Assembly: GCF_030867145.1 (NCBI RefSeq)
Contig: NC_134434.1
Span: 1,612,001 to 1,676,000 of the forward strand
Length of the DNA: 64,000 nucleotides
From: Opisthocomus hoazin
Lineage: Eukaryota > Chordata > Aves > Opisthocomiformes > Opisthocomidae
Reading direction: 5' to 3'
Shown: piece after piece, positions 38,001-53,000 of the stretch
How the letters are laid out: each line of letters begins with the position of its first letter
Position numbering within the stretch: position 1 is the first letter of the stretch
Position numbers and translations under genes: made by a program
Notes under the pieces: model-generated
Databases searched by the model: none
The model's input: the letters and a program-made list of their open reading frames with translations, nothing else
Told to the model about the DNA's origin: nothing

Positions 38001-41000
38001 TTGTAGTTAATTTTCTCTCCCTGCTCCAGGAAGAGCATGCTGTTGGCTGAACAGCTGGCATCATTGCAATAAAAGTTACTGAAGTCGGTGTCATAGGGTA
38101 ATAAAGACTGCCAAGTGGGTGGAACCCTGACATCAGATATGCTTAGTGTGGCACCTGGATCGTGTGAGGGGAAAACAAGTTAAAACGTAAGGAAACAGAA
38201 GATGACATGGATGTAGGAAAAAAAATGTTTCATTTGGCTAGTGCTGTATTACGAAGTGATTCAGTGGTTATGTGCATGAGAGGGGGCTCCAAATGTGTGC
38301 GCTGTTTCATTGTGTAGTGTGAGTTCATGTTTATTGCAGTGATTATTGCTGTAACCTTTAAGTAGGTTTCGAATTGATTGCGTAAAGACTTTTGAATCTT
38401 ATTTGTGAAGAACTTTTTCATACTTTTTATTGGAGGTCTTTAAGAACAGGTTAGACAAATGTCTGTCTGAAGTGACATAGCTGATACTGCCTGGAGAAAA
38501 TAGGATGGATTAAATGGGAGTTACCAAACATAGTTTATGGAGGTATCACAGGCTTGCATTTCAGCAGTAGGCACATGCAGAAGGAGGTGTGCGTCATATC
38601 CTGTGTTACACCTCCTGATATATCAAAATTCGGATCCAGACATCAACACTGAGCATCAGATCCTTGAAACAATATGACCTTTTAAGGATCGTCCTAGCCC
38701 TATCTTCTCTAATCTTGTGGTGTTCAGTCTGGCTGTTTTGAAGAAATGTTGGTGTCCTTCAGCTTGTGCTTCTGGAAAAAAAAAGGGCAAAAAACCAACT
38801 TGTTAGAGATGTGAGATACGGCTAGACAGGATGTCACTTAAAATGAGGAAAGCTAGATTTTTTTTTTTTTCGTGTCTGCCTGAGTATTTTGTGTAACCAG
38901 TAGCTTGGGTTGAAATAAGAGAATGTCTAGTATCCATATACTGAGTCTTGTCTGACAAGTCCTACCGTCGTAGTTATACAGGCTTAGTCAGGACGAGATG
39001 ATCAATCTCCATTGGAAGGAGAGATGAAACCAAACGGGAGCATTCAAAGTCTAAAAAGTCTAAAGCACGCAATCTGTGATGATCTGGTGCAGTTTTCAGC
39101 AGGGGGGGGAGGATATGGGGGGAATTTCCAGTTCTAATTATAAAAATATTCTGAAGAGATGTAACTTGAATTCTAACTTTAACAAAATGAAGGTAAACTA
39201 GTGGAAAATAACCAAACTGTTTAATACAAAACCACTTTTGATAGTTGCAGTTGAGTAACTTGGGAGGAAGTATAAAATTATATCTATCTTTAGTTCATGA
39301 GTAACAATGACACTGATAGCTTTGAACGGCTGTTTGTGCAAAAGTATAATTGTCACTGGCCTTTTGCAAGTTATGAGACACATCTGACTTCGGGAAATCA
39401 TCAGAGAAGCGACTAAACAAAGATGTTACAGTTTTATAATTCTTCTTTCATGTTTTCCCATGTTTAATTTAACAAACCATGTTGGTCCATAGCCCAAGTG
39501 CCAAATTTGCCTCAAACTTTGAAGCCCCTTTTAAAAAGGGAGTCTGAGAAGAGTGAAGAAGCCAGACATGACTTGAATCTTTAGTATAAAAAGGGCAAAA
39601 AACTGTTGTATCCTTTACTACAAAGGAGAGGTGAAACAAGTTACAAGTTTTGAGTTTTTCAGTATTTCTTTGTCAAACTCATATTCCCAAACTTTGTGTT
39701 GAGGGGGTAGAAAGACTTCTGCACATCTGTCTTTTTGAAGTGGGGAAATAACTCATTTTAAATCTCTGAACCCAAAGCAGTCCTACATGGGCTAGAGTCA
39801 GCTCTTTCTCAATTGTTTTGTGATTTAGCTTCAAGCACAGTCATATGAACACCATGCCTTGTCCTGTGATGCTGTGGAGAGCTTGCCTGAAAGGAACTCT
39901 TTTTCCACTTCATAGATTTTGATGCATTTCCACATCTGAAGAAATATTTAAGCAAAACTTCTTCTGATGACCCTGCTAAACTGAAGCTCTTTTTATAGGG
40001 TTATGAGTTTCTGCTTTTGTAAGAGCTATAAAACAGATTGGTTAAAACTTACGGGTAGCTTAGAAGTTGGTATGTGAGCATTTGAAGTACTGTTTCCACT
40101 AGGTTTTCCTAGCAGTGGGTAGAAAAAATTTATATTCAAATCACTTGTAACATTACTATTTCTAAGTTGCTGCCTCTTCTGTCCCTTTGCTTCCATGTGG
40201 TACCCAGCTGCAGCTTTCTTTCTGACCCTTTGGCTGACTTGGATGTTTGTTTTACTGGGGTTTTTTGTGCAAAGGCTTCTGGTATGCTTTTCCTCCCTGT
40301 ATGATGAGCCTTCTGCATAGCTGGTGTTTGTGGCCTTGCCTTCTCGTTGCAGTGCAGAGTAGAGTACTACATGACCTGAGTCGTATTGGGCTATTAGAAG
40401 TATTCTTTGTACTGCCAGCGCGTGCTGAATTTCTTAAGTGTTTGTTAAGATAAATAGCAAAAAAAAAAAAAAGAGCTTTTCAGACTGCTATGATGAGGAA
40501 TTGGTAATAACTTTAACTTCTAACTTTAATATTATAAAATGTAAACACTGATATATGCATCAGTGAACTCCATAATATTTCAAATGAGACACTTTGGTTA
40601 ACTAGGTAGCAGAAGATGATGATCAGCAGAATTGCACAGTGCCCATAAATAGTTGTCTAAGCAGTTGACAGGTTGTAGAAGATGGTTATGAAGTATTTGA
40701 TGAAGGCTGTGAGCATGTAATTTTGGTTTGCAGTGCTGCTGATGTGTCCTTACTGCTGTGTCTGTACCTTTGTGGCTTAGAGGTTAAGATACACTTCACC
40801 AATGTTCAGTCAAATCTAAGAACACGAGACACTTTCTACTCACATGCAGCATTGGCAGGCAAGTGTGTGAAGTTGATGAAGAATAAAATAGTTCCTATTT
40901 GTGTTAATCCCAAGCAGGCTTCTCTGGAGTAGCTGGCACTTAGTTGACAGTGATTATGCAGAGCAGCCTAGATGGGATGCTTGACTGATGGGCACTGGAC

Positions 41001-44000
41001 TGGAATATCGTTAGTGTCCTTTGTGTTTACATGTGGACTGTAGACCTGTCCTTTCGGAAACCTGCTTGCACCCTTCTCTACTGGGAAGGGCTGCTGTGTT
41101 CTTTCATACATGCTTCTTGAAGGGAAAGTCTTTCTACTTGAAAACAAATGTAGGAATGATGGTGAAAGCCCTTTGCTCATGCCTTTTAAAAAAAATTAAT
41201 TGTTGAGGCTAATTTAACTTTTTTTTTTTGTTTAGAAATTCATTGAGTTTGAAGATTCTCAAGAACAAGAGAAAAAGGACTTGCAGACCAGAGTGGAAGC
41301 ATTAGAATCACAAACTCGACAGCTTGAACTAAAAGCAAAAAACTACGCTGATCAGAGTAAGTAAAATATATTGCACTCACTTTAAAGTGATAGAATTGCA
41401 CTTTAAATTTTGTTCTGTAAAATGATAAAACATGCTGAATATCTGTGCTATCCGATTTCTCTGGTTTTTCAAAGAACTGGGTTTAACTCTTGTGCAAGTT
41501 TTTCTTTAGAATTAAAGCAAACAAATCGGATATAAGCTTGTGACTAGTAATCTGATTCTTCTGGTATCCTGCTTGTTTTGTTTTCCATTTAGACCATGGT
41601 ATTTTTATGTTTAGCAACTTTTTCAGGGCATATTTAGAACTTACTTCCTTGTTAGGGGTTGTAAAATAAGCTAATATTCTTCCCATTAAACTGTTGTCTG
41701 TGCTAAAAATAAATGTAATCTTCGGGTTTAAGCAGTACTGGGATGAGAATACCATTGATACTGATTCTCACTAGCTTTTGTATAATTTTTACTGAATTAT
41801 GTATTTCTGTGAGGCATTTTTTTTTTTACAGAAAAAGAGTTAAGGAAGAACAATTCCACTTTGAGAGATGTTCTGTGTAATTTACAAAAACTTGTGTAGC
41901 TTTTGGAAAGAGCTAACAATGATCAGTTTTCCTGAAATACTGGAAGTTACAATGTGAATATGTTGTAGCTTAGACAGTTTGCTGGACTGCTGCTTATCCA
42001 GGAACATAGTCACTAATAACACTTGATCATCGATTCTTCTAGCTGAGTAAGGGTTGGGGCGGGGGGGGAAATGCTCAAACCCACAGAAATTGTCTCTTCT
42101 GATTTTATCTCCCCCACCCTGCAGTCTTAAACTGAAGATGAAAGACCTATGCTGCTGCTGATAGATTGGGTTTTTCTTGGTTGCAAGTCTGTTAAACATG
42201 CAGTGAGGGTTATGAATTTTGTTTTTAACCTTTGTAGCACAGTGTAGAAGTAAGGATCAATATGAGTTAATGTGGACATTTTGTCAAGCTTCTAAGCTAA
42301 CTTCTGTTGACATAGCGTGTCTATAAATTAATATACGGCTTTTATTGCTGGGCCATGCAGAAATGTGAAGTAAGACTGCATCAAGCCTGAAAAGGCTGAG
42401 ATAAGATCAGTTTCTAAAACCAGTGCGCCAGTTGTCAAAATAGCAAATTTTCACTGTTCGTTCTTCCTTGATTTCTACTTGGCCACCTTTCCTGTCTGTA
42501 GTGCAAGATGTTATAACTCTCTTTTTCAGCTTAAGGTATAATAATCTTCCTGTGAAGTTTAATTTTCAGTGGCATAAGTGAGTCTATAGCAGGTGTGAGT
42601 ATCAAGTGCACTAGTGTTAAGATTAACATAGGTGACATGCAGGTCTGAATCTTTCAGAAATTTGAATGATTTAGAAAGCTGTTGACGAATCATAGAGGCA
42701 TGTACTTATTCAGGTCCATTGCAGTTAAAATATTCTCGTATTCTGTACAGACAGTGGTCGAGAAACACCTCAAGCACTCTTTTCAAGTGAGGACAGGAGG
42801 ATTGATTTCCAGGAGTGTGTCTTTATAGATCAAGTCAAGCTAAAATGGATAATTGTAAAGCGCATTATGGAGACTTGTGTCAGAAGTGCTATGATTATTG
42901 TGAATAGAAATGTGTGTGTGTTCGAAAGCAGCAGAAGAGGGGGAAAAGAAAACATTGGAAGAAGAGTGGAGTGGTCTGTTTTGGTAACAAAGGACACTGT
43001 TTCCAGAAGGCCTGTGCTCTAAGCCCACAGCCCAAACAACTTGTTAATGGGAAGCCCTGTACTCTCACAGCAAGATTATGGCATTAAGATTGCATCATGT
43101 TGTATATGGCATTACTTTTTGTTGATACAATTAAAAGTACAAATCAGTTGCACAAAAAAGACAGTCTGGGTTCCTGGCAATGTATGTGGCATTATACTAG
43201 GAGTTCCTCCTATAGAAGTTGCACTTACATACTGATGTACATAATGCCATTTTATACTATTCAATGAATCTGAGTGACATTCTTTTTTGGCCTTGAATAT
43301 TAAGCCTTCAAAAAAATACAGGATTTTAAGCTTTTAATTAGATTGTGTGTATATAATATTAATGGAAGTATTTGCATGAGAAACTCAGTTGTTCCAGTAG
43401 AACCACTGGGTGTTGGCTAGAGCTACGGTTTTTTTTGTGAGAAATAATGTGATTGAAACAGTTATCATAACAGCATAAAGTTCTGGTGTTAGAACAATGA
43501 CTTTTAAACAGTTCCAAAATCTTTTTATTAGGGAAAAGCCTTTTGACAGCGAAAATGTAACTCTGAAGAAGCAATAGAGCTGTGTTGAACATTGAGCTTT
43601 GCTTATGACTTGGGTTGGTAACAGCCTTTCATGTTGTCCCAGAGAAGTTATGAAGATTTGACACGCTGCTGATGCAGAGCAAGATCAAAGAGAACATAAA
43701 CACAACTGTTGAACACATAATGAATATTATGCAAGTGAACTGGTTTTAGTGATCTAAATTTCTAGGGTGTGAAAACCATACTAGTGTGTGCATTCTTGAA
43801 GCAGTCCAACTCTACTGCATTATCTTGTTTTCTGTTTTATAGGCCAGGCGATTTCTATGTCCCACCGTACCAAAGATACCAATGTGTCACTCTGATTCTT
43901 TGGGTGTGGCTCCAAGTCTTCTGGCTATAATTCTTCTGCTCTTCTACTTTCTGTACTAATGTCTGTGGTATTGCCAGTTTACCACGTCAACATTCAAAAT

Positions 44001-47000
44001 AGTGGTAGTGTTATCGTTGATACTGGGAGTTGCAAATGCCTGTCACAGAGCGAGTAAGCAAATAAAACCTGGCGTTGCTTTTTTGTGTCAGAGTATACAG
44101 TGTGAGATAGCATGTCAGTTTGTAATATGATTAATAGTTTAGAATAGAAAACAGGTAAGATGTGGTCCTATGTAGTACTGTAACTACAAGACTCCTTGGT
44201 TCTTGTTGAGTACTACTTGTACTACGTGTGCTTTTCCTCAAATAAGCAAGGTGTGAGAGAACCAGTTTTGTCCATTAAAAAGTTTTGACTCATTCCCTTG
44301 AACGCCATCCATCCTGATCATTTAGTGAAGACTAGTTAGCCCATGGAGAGGACAGCTCTGAAGTTACATGGCAAAGTTCGGCATGGTTGTATGTGCTTAA
44401 ACCTGCATGCCAGTTAAAACTGCTCAAGAAGCTGTAGTTTTGTTATGTCCTGAATTATAGGTGCTTGTTTTTGCAGTGTTAGTGATCATCACACTAAAGA
44501 AAATAAGAACTATTTCTTTGCACGTAGACTTATCATGTGGACTACATTCATAGCCACGTATTCAGCCAGCTGAGTGGGAGTAAATCTGCCATTTGAAACT
44601 AAAGAAGTGAAATAAGAAGCTCGTTTCGTGTTAACCAGTTACTAAGCTCCTGTGGTTTGCTGCCTTTTTTCCCCTGCATTACAAATTCAAACGGTTGCTG
44701 TCAGCTACCTCCTAGACGAGTGGACTGCCTTGCTCTGCTTTTTCATAGGAGGAAACGGAAAGAGGCGGAGATGGTGGCGTGACCTGGTGGCACTGCTGGG
44801 GGGGTTGAGAGCCACAGTAGATGGTGAGATCCTGAGGGCAAATGCACGTGGAGTTACCACTCTTGCATATGATATGTAGTGCTCGGTCCTGGCATTGGTG
44901 GCTTGCAGGGGTTGCCCAAGTCAAGTATGCTGCCACAAAACGGTTCAACACGTTGTGTCCTGGGGTGTTTTGGTAAACTTTACAACTTTTTAAAGGAGGG
45001 CAGAGGCGTAAGGATTTGCGGCTTCTATTTGAGTCATGGAATGTGCTGCAGTGATGTGGCTCTTTGGCCTGTGATCTATCTCCTCGTCTCGTTTTGCACT
45101 GCTGCTCTTCTCTGTAACTTTCCATGGTTTGCCTCTGTCCTCACGTCAGGATACGCTGGCTGTCAGCGTTGCCTTTGCAGGGAACAGGAAAGGCAGCACC
45201 AGTGCTCTCAGGGGCCTGTGGCTTGTGGAAGTTAGAGCAAGTCAAATATCACAAAGTTCCTGGAGTTTTGTCTGGGGACCATGTTGGTCAGGCAGTTTTC
45301 AGAGGCTCTTGTTGTCAGTCTTCAGCAAACTTTTACTGACTGTGAGCAAATGTCTGTGTTTTGGTTTTGACTTTGCTAGACTTTCATGGGTTATCTTTTT
45401 TTTTTTTTTCTCAGCAGCAGAGGGCACCTCTGAATACTGTGGCAGTGCACCAAGCACGGAAATGCCAGGTCTTCAAAAAACAAAAGTTTAGCCCTTAAAT
45501 TCTTCTCTTCCCTTTCCCTTCTCATCCACCTCAATGATGTGTCTGAGGCAGGCACCAGTCTTTGGTATAATCTTAGACATTTCTTACAAGAGCTTGAATA
45601 TATCTGACTTTCACATTATTTCAAGTGAGGGACCACACAGCATTTGCTGTGGTGAGACCCCTAGCTCTGCTTGTAATAAGTTCGCAGCATTAGAACGTTT
45701 CAAATTTCAACCCTGAATCTGCAAAACGAGTCACTTAAGGCTGTTAAAAACTTGTAAGAGAAATACGCAGCTTGCTTGTCCAGCAGTGCTTCGTGAGGGC
45801 ACATGATACCGCTGCTCAGTCTCCAGTTACCGGCTGGAGTAGGTGCCTTTCAGTGCTCATGTGATGTGCTGCTGAATGCTGTGGGGGCTCGGGAGGTTTC
45901 ATTTATTTCCTTTCCTTGCCGCCCTTTTTGGGAATGTCAGTTCTTTTTGTGTGTTACAGGCTGTAAGTTAATTTTTTGGGGAGTAAAAGACAACTGTAGT
46001 GTATTTTGACTTACTACAGGAATGTAACAATTTTGGAGTATGCTTTCTGGAGGCATCATTCTCAGTCCCTTATTTGCAAGAGAATCTGAAAAACACGACG
46101 TCTGCATGGCTGAAGCACTTGCTGATGGAGGTGGTAGGCTGTGGGAGTTGAAAGATTTGGTTCCTTTTCTGGATCTGCCTAGTGCTAAAGTACAACCAAG
46201 GTAACACACTGCATTTGACAGGACAACCAAAGCACAAATATAGTTCTATACCTCATAAGTTTATCAAACCTTAGCTTTGTAATTTATGCTCAAGTTAGAT
46301 TATATTTGGGGAAAAAGATAAGTAAAAAAAACAAACAAAAAACCCCCACAATAAACCACACAAAAAAAACCCCTAAAAAAACAGCAAACCAAGCAAAGAA
46401 ACAACTTTTGGTCTTCAGAGCTGCAAATGTGGTGACACAGCTGTTGGGATGATTGTGTTTCCCACATCAGGTGACATTGTGCAGCAATTGCCATTGCTTG
46501 CTGTACTTTTTATTTGGGATATGAGACAAACATTTTGGCAGCTGACCTACAAACATACAGATTTGTTTTCCTTGGAAGCTAAACAGAACTATTGCTTTCA
46601 CTGGCTTCAAGAGAAAGCGCAAGACCATGTTCTCTTGTGAATATTCTGCATATGTTATCTGGTATTTTATTTTCATCTGAGCTCTCCAGATACCAGCATT
46701 ACTGTAGTGTACACCCAGGTATACAACTTCTTGATCTATAATCTGCAGGTATCCAGTACTCTGAGAGATACTTGCATAGAGCTGCATCAGCAACTGAACA
46801 AGGACCTGTCTAGTTAACAAGGAGACTCTAATACGAGCTTCCAGCTGTGAAGCTTAACACGTTTTTGAGATTTGACTTGTGACTTGCGTGTCTGCGTGCG
46901 TGATGATGTGAATAACAAAACTGGTATGAAATACATCTGTCAGTAGTGCTATTTCGAGGTATGGCTCAACTGTACTCTTTATTCTAAGGAACACAAGAAA

Positions 47001-50000
47001 GCTTTGCAATAGATCCTTGAAAGAAGCTGAGAAGTTAAGGTTTGTTCAGTGGGGGTCTGCATTGTTCCTACATAGTTTTCAAAGACTGAGAACAGCAGAA
47101 GTAACCTTATTTCCAACAAAGAAGGAACAGAACATTTTGACTTTTTGTATTTCTTGATTAACAAATGTGGAGCTTACTGTTTGCCACTGTTTTCTTGGGG
47201 CAGCTGTTGCTCTTCTACGCTGGCTTGTTTGCAAGGCAGATTCCCCCACTGCCCTTCCCTACACTGTGCCCCAGAGGTCATTTACTAAACTTGAAGAATC
47301 TTACTGTAAAGAGAAGCGTGAGCATCAAGCCATACCGGGAAGGACGGCTTTGGTTCTGACTGAAGCGGTTCTGAGGTGCTTTCCTGGCTGCCTTAGGTTG
47401 TGGAGTTGTTTCTGCGCTGTGTGGTGGGGAGCAGGAGCCCACTAGATGGAGCAGAGGGTACGGTCAGCTGGGGAGATGCTCTGCCTGCTGCCAGACTGGG
47501 GGCCCGAAGAGAATGGAGTAGAAAATTAGAGCGGTGGTTGGCCTGCTTCAAACTTGTCTATTAATATACCTGAACAAAAGTGGTGAGAGGAGGCTGACAT
47601 CCACTGGCATATAATTAACTGCTCACGTACTTTTTTAAATCGAGTATTGTGCTGGTGGTTTAGCTGTTGGCGTTTGATTGCTATAATAATTCTATTGCTG
47701 TAAATGTTGCAGGAATGAAGAAAACGGCTTTAAATGTCTTTTAGAATCTTAGATTCCTGAATTGTCACTGGTTATCTGGCTTTAAAAACCAGTCTGCTGT
47801 AGCTTCTGTGTTCGTACTGATTTCATGCTGGATTTTCTCAAAAAGTTACTTGCTTCAACAGCCAAGTGTATAAACGAAACATCCCACTGTTTTAAAAACA
47901 GTCAGTCAAAACTTTTCTCACTGAAACGCTATTTTGGCCAGTGACAAGGCAAGAAGTTGGTACTAGATCCAAATGATTTTTAACTTGATTTTGAGTAGAA
48001 GTTGGCTTGTATATACCCTTGTTCATTTGAATCTCAACCTTTGTGAGGGATCTCGTGGCATATCATTGTCTTTACATTAAATGGTTGTAGTGGAACATTT
48101 AAGGAGGCTTTCTTTTAAGCTTTATGTCAGTTTTTCGGTGATAAATTACAGTGATTTTGTAGGTCTGAGACATAGTGGATGCTTCAACAGTCCAGACGTG
48201 TCAGGGACAAGACCATGCAGCTGTATGTGTTGATATTTGCTATCAACAGAGCATTCTTGACAGCTAAATTATCTTCATAATTTAAAGTGTCCTACTCCTT
48301 TAAACTAAGAACTAGACCTACAGTTCACAGTGGTAAGAGCTACTTGAAGATGTCGGTCTTGCCAAGGATATGAATTTATCACTTGTTTTACAAATCAGTT
48401 TTCTTTGCGGCTAATTTCCAGATCTCATCACTTTCAGGTTAAATACTTGTTTGATAGCTTCGGTCCCTGTTTCAATCCATGTGTGCACTCTTTAGTAACT
48501 ACTCAATAGGTCGTAAGGTCCTCCTGGATCATGGCATTGTTTATGCTTGGTCTGTGTTTTAACCTTTAATATAGGATCATCTTCTGAGAATGGAGCTGGA
48601 TGAAAGCTGTCCAAGGAGAGCCTTTGGATAGTCTTAGGGCTAGGAAAGGCTCGTGAATGAGCTGAATCTCTTGTCCTGGCCTGTGTAGCAGGAGTTTGTA
48701 ATTCCTCTTGAAGCCATCGTACTGGTTGGATTTGGCGTTCTAGCAGGTCTGTTTCTCTTTCTCCCCCTCAGGCTTATCAGCAGTTTGAGGCAGAGGACAA
48801 CATACAGATGGAGGGTGTTCCAAACTTGGTAAAAGCCATCAGACTTGGGAGGTAAGCCCTGATTTTTGAACAGGCAGGGTGGGCAGCTTTGCTGCCTAAT
48901 TCTTAGTAATGCAGTCAGGAGGCAGAAACTCCAGAGGCTTCTTTCTAGTTTGCTATAATATTTAATCTCCCATTTCTAGGCTGGATTGGTTTGATTTGAG
49001 AGAACTTTGATTAGGACTGGTGCTTCAGGTCATTGAATGTGTTAGGATACTGACAGTGCTGGAGAAGGTTGTGGGTAGACCTTGGGCATGAGTTTGTGGT
49101 GATGTTCCAGTGGGATGCTTTCTCATCAGCCTAAGGATACTAGAATATTTGCATTTTATGCTTAAAGATCGTTAAATTTTTCTCCATGTAGACTTGCAGC
49201 CATGAGTAGTGAAACTTTTTTGATGTGTATTATATTTTGCAAATGTAGTATCTTGCACAATGTAATCTTGCAATGTAATATCTTCCATGATGTAGCAAGG
49301 ATATAATGGCTTTATAAAGACATGTTACGACAGAGACAATGGATGCTTTGCTTTTAGGATCTGTATAATCAAACTGATTTTATCATCTACCCATTAAGAA
49401 TTTGACATCTTAGTGGAAGAAAGTCTCAGACTGAAATATCAAATGAGCTTTTTTATTGTTACTTGAAAGTCAGATTGATGGGAACCATGTCTGGTTGCTA
49501 CTTTGTGGACCCAGTGTGTGTGTCAGGCAGTGCCAGCGCCCAGCTCCGTTCCTCTTGGGGGGGTGTTATCAGGGTGGCTCCAGACTTTCACTCTGCTGTG
49601 CGCTGGTGGAGTAAAATGGAACTGATGACAGCTTGGTCTTAGATGTACTTCTGGGTGCCAGCGGAAGGCATTTTGCAGTCTCCTGTTTAGTTTCCTGTCA
49701 CTGCTGATGGGAGTGTACCTTTAGTAGCAACTTAGTAAGTCTCTCTAAGGTTTTGGGGCCAGAATCTGGTGGTCTTCCTCAAAATGCTTCTGGCTATTAT
49801 TCACTAGGATTATTCAAGAATCTTCAGTGTTCGAGTCCGTGGTGGCTTCTGATCCCGAGGGAATATCTGATCTCTTCCACAGTGTTTAACTGGAAAAGGG
49901 AAGCATGTTCTGTTGGTTGTTTTGTCAAGACCTTATCTTTGACGGGAGGCATTTTTTGGGTAGAACAGATTTCCAGTGTTGTGTGTCATCCTGCTGGTAT

Positions 50001-53000
50001 TGGAAGAGAGCCTATTTTGAGGACTGTTAGTGTGGTGTCTGAAGGTATAGAAACTTACACATCCGCATATGACTGAAACTTCAGCTGTAGGACTGTAATG
50101 TCTTACGCAGCTGGAAATTACTTCCAGAAGAAAATGCCGAGTGTCAATTACACCATCTTCTAGGTACTTTGTTTTTCTAACCTGTGTATGTAACAAAAAT
50201 AACTATCAGATTTAATGAAGATATCCTCCTTGACTATGAGGTACCTGTACTACATTTCTCTTCTACAACTTGATTTAAGGAACTATTTGAGATTGGGCTA
50301 TAGAAGGAGAAAACGGTGTGCTTCGTTATGCAATCTCAGGCGTTGTGAAAGTGTTTGTTATATCTGTAACAGTGGGAAACACTTCTGTGGATTTCATGAA
50401 GGTGAGGTATGGACAGCTACAAAGAAAGAAGGGTGTTTGCAACACCTAGTGTGGTGTGCATTTTCATTAAAAAAACTGTGTCAAATATTTTTCCAAGAAT
50501 CCACTGGATTAAGTTAATCCCTAGGAACCAGTATTGGCTTCGCTGCCTATGCACGAGCGTACCGAGCAACGTCGGGTGAGGGGTGAGCAGCTAAAGCTGC
50601 CGGGCTCTGCCCTGTGGCTGCGGGCTGGTTACTGCTAGGATGTCTCTGATGGTCAGCTGTTGTACAATGTGATTGCTTCTGACTAGAATACTGGTCAGTC
50701 CAAGATGCTGGATAAAATTTGTTATGTCAAGCTGTGTAACTATGAATTCTGATGCTGGTTTCTGTAGGCACTTACCACAAGCTGCTGTATAACCTTCCTT
50801 TAAGCATATGAGGAGGCTGAAAACGTCTGCTGCCTAAAATAAAAATAACAAACTAAATTCTTCATTAGATAACATTTTTATGTCCTGCGTTGCATCTCAA
50901 AAATACATATTTATGTATGTATTGTGCTGTAAAATATATTCTTATATATGATGTTGTGCTGTAAACACTTGTACGTCACTTCTGTTTGAACTGAAGAACT
51001 CTTGTTCGGTCTGATAACAGTGCGGGACTGAAAGCGTTCAGTCCTGCGTTACACAGTGTAAGTAAAATTTGATGTGATACTTCTGGTCAGATACTTGTAG
51101 GTGGAGTGCAAAAGGTTGTGTCAAGGAACTTAATGCTCTTATAAGAGCAAGATTAGATTAGGAGCTAAGAATGTTTCCACAGATTTGAGTGAGCAGACAA
51201 CACTATGTTTTGGTTCCAGCATTTGACTCTGGCAAATATTTTTTTTTGATTGAAATGTACTTGCAGTACAATACTGTGCCAAAATACAGATATATGGAGC
51301 AAAAAGAAGTGGTATATTGAGAATTCATTTTCAGAAGACCCAGCTGGCAATATTAAAATATGCAAATAGCAGAGAAAATGTGGGCATTTGTCTTCTGATG
51401 AATATGTTTGGCAATGAGTCTCTGGAGACGGGTAACTATAGGTTTAAAGTTTCTTAGGGGTATTTAAACATGGCAAGTAGAATAAGAGAATCTCATTTAC
51501 AGAACTTGAAACACATGCTTAAATTGCATAAATGTTGTGCTCAAAAATACCTGAACAAAAACATGAAACTCACGTCTAAGCGGCAAAAAATGTTCTCTGT
51601 TTGAATGGAAAAAGTAAGTTGTGTGTGAAGCAAGTTCTGATTTCTTTCAGTTTTTCTGCAAATGCATTGCACAGGGATATCACAAATAGCTCACCTCCTC
51701 TTAGTATGAACTTATTGTCTAAAGTTCTTCTAAATATGCTAAATGTATTTTTAATTTCTTGGAACACCTACAGAAATATTCAAATATTTTCTTTACCTGA
51801 ATCTGTTGCCTTAATACTTAGTGGAATATGAGTGAATGTCAGCAGAAGTCTTAATTTCTGTTCCACAACATATGGCTTGAAGCTATTTTAAAAATACTTT
51901 GTGTATGTTTGTCCTAGTTAAACACCTCTGGAGATTGTGTGGTTGTGTTCTAGGAAACCAGTGTAGAGCCTTAACTGGAGCTCACAGCTCCCATCCGAGA
52001 TTGAGTCTAGTTTATGTGGCATGGCTTCTGCCGCCTCCTACGGTTTCCATGTGCACATGTGGAAACAATCTGGATTGGTGTGAACAGTAAGCTGTCCTTG
52101 AACAGCAAAATCCCCTCTTGTTGGACTAGCAGTCAGCTAGGGAAAATAGCATGGGCTTTTTACAAGGGCTGCAAATTGTAAGATTGTGCTGCTGTTGAGG
52201 TACTGAGGAAGCTCAAGTGATGAGTTTAAAAACACAATAACTGACGTACTTTTTATCCTGTGCTTTACTATTCACTCCTAAGAATACGTTCATCTCTGAT
52301 CTGGTTGCTTAGTCCTAGGCAAGTCAATCTCATCTAATAGAACTCTGAATTTAATTTGATTTCTTTTTTTAATTCTTCCAGTTAGCAGACTTGAGGAGAG
52401 GGAGGCAGAACTCAAGAAAGAATACAATGCACTTCATTCAAGACATACAGAGGTAGGTTGTTCAACCAAGATGAATTTGGGGTATCTGTAAAAAATGTAG
52501 ATCTATGAAAAACTTTTTGTGAGCAATTGGGAAGATTATTGGAGGTTTATTCACTAATGCTTGGGTGTTTGTATTGCTAATGTGCACTGTAACTAGGCTT
52601 CATTGGGCTGTGTAGTTTTCCTCATTCACATCTGTCGATTTCTCCATGTTAGCTCAATTACATGTTTGTCAGTTTTATAGCTTTGCCAGATATTCAGAAG
52701 TTTCAAAACAAAAATTTGCTTTTTCATATTTCAAAGGCGATTCTTCAAAGCACACTAACAAACTTCAAAGAAATAAAACTGAAATTGCAATCTTGGTACT
52801 CTTTCCAGCAGTTTTGTTTTACTTGTACCATTGAAGGAACAAATATCTTTAAAAAACTGTCCTCCTACTGAGATGCATAATTAGAAGGAGTCTCTGCCAT
52901 ACTTATTGATAGCTATTGAAAACAGTATTTGCTAATGAAGATGGGACAAATTTGACTTGGTCTGTTAAATAAATAGGAGCCACACTTTTTAAGTTGGTTC

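Larger units (their letters stand above)
41357..52381 (+). other. SPAG9 intron 2
   Basis: About 11 kb, AT-rich. It contains an A/C-rich low-complexity tract (46314-46395), a small exon-like segment (48772-48851, listed separately) and somewhat GC-richer patches near 44740-45250 and 47360-47530 without recognisable content. Frames near 44652-45491, 49753-50517 and elsewhere look like chance. Confidence 0.5.

Noticed and set aside
47165-47445. Signal-peptide-like frame ([17 protein letters not shown]...)
   Set aside because: Short, inside SPAG9 intron 2, without splice sites or a continuing domain. The hydrophobic start is expected from T-rich DNA.
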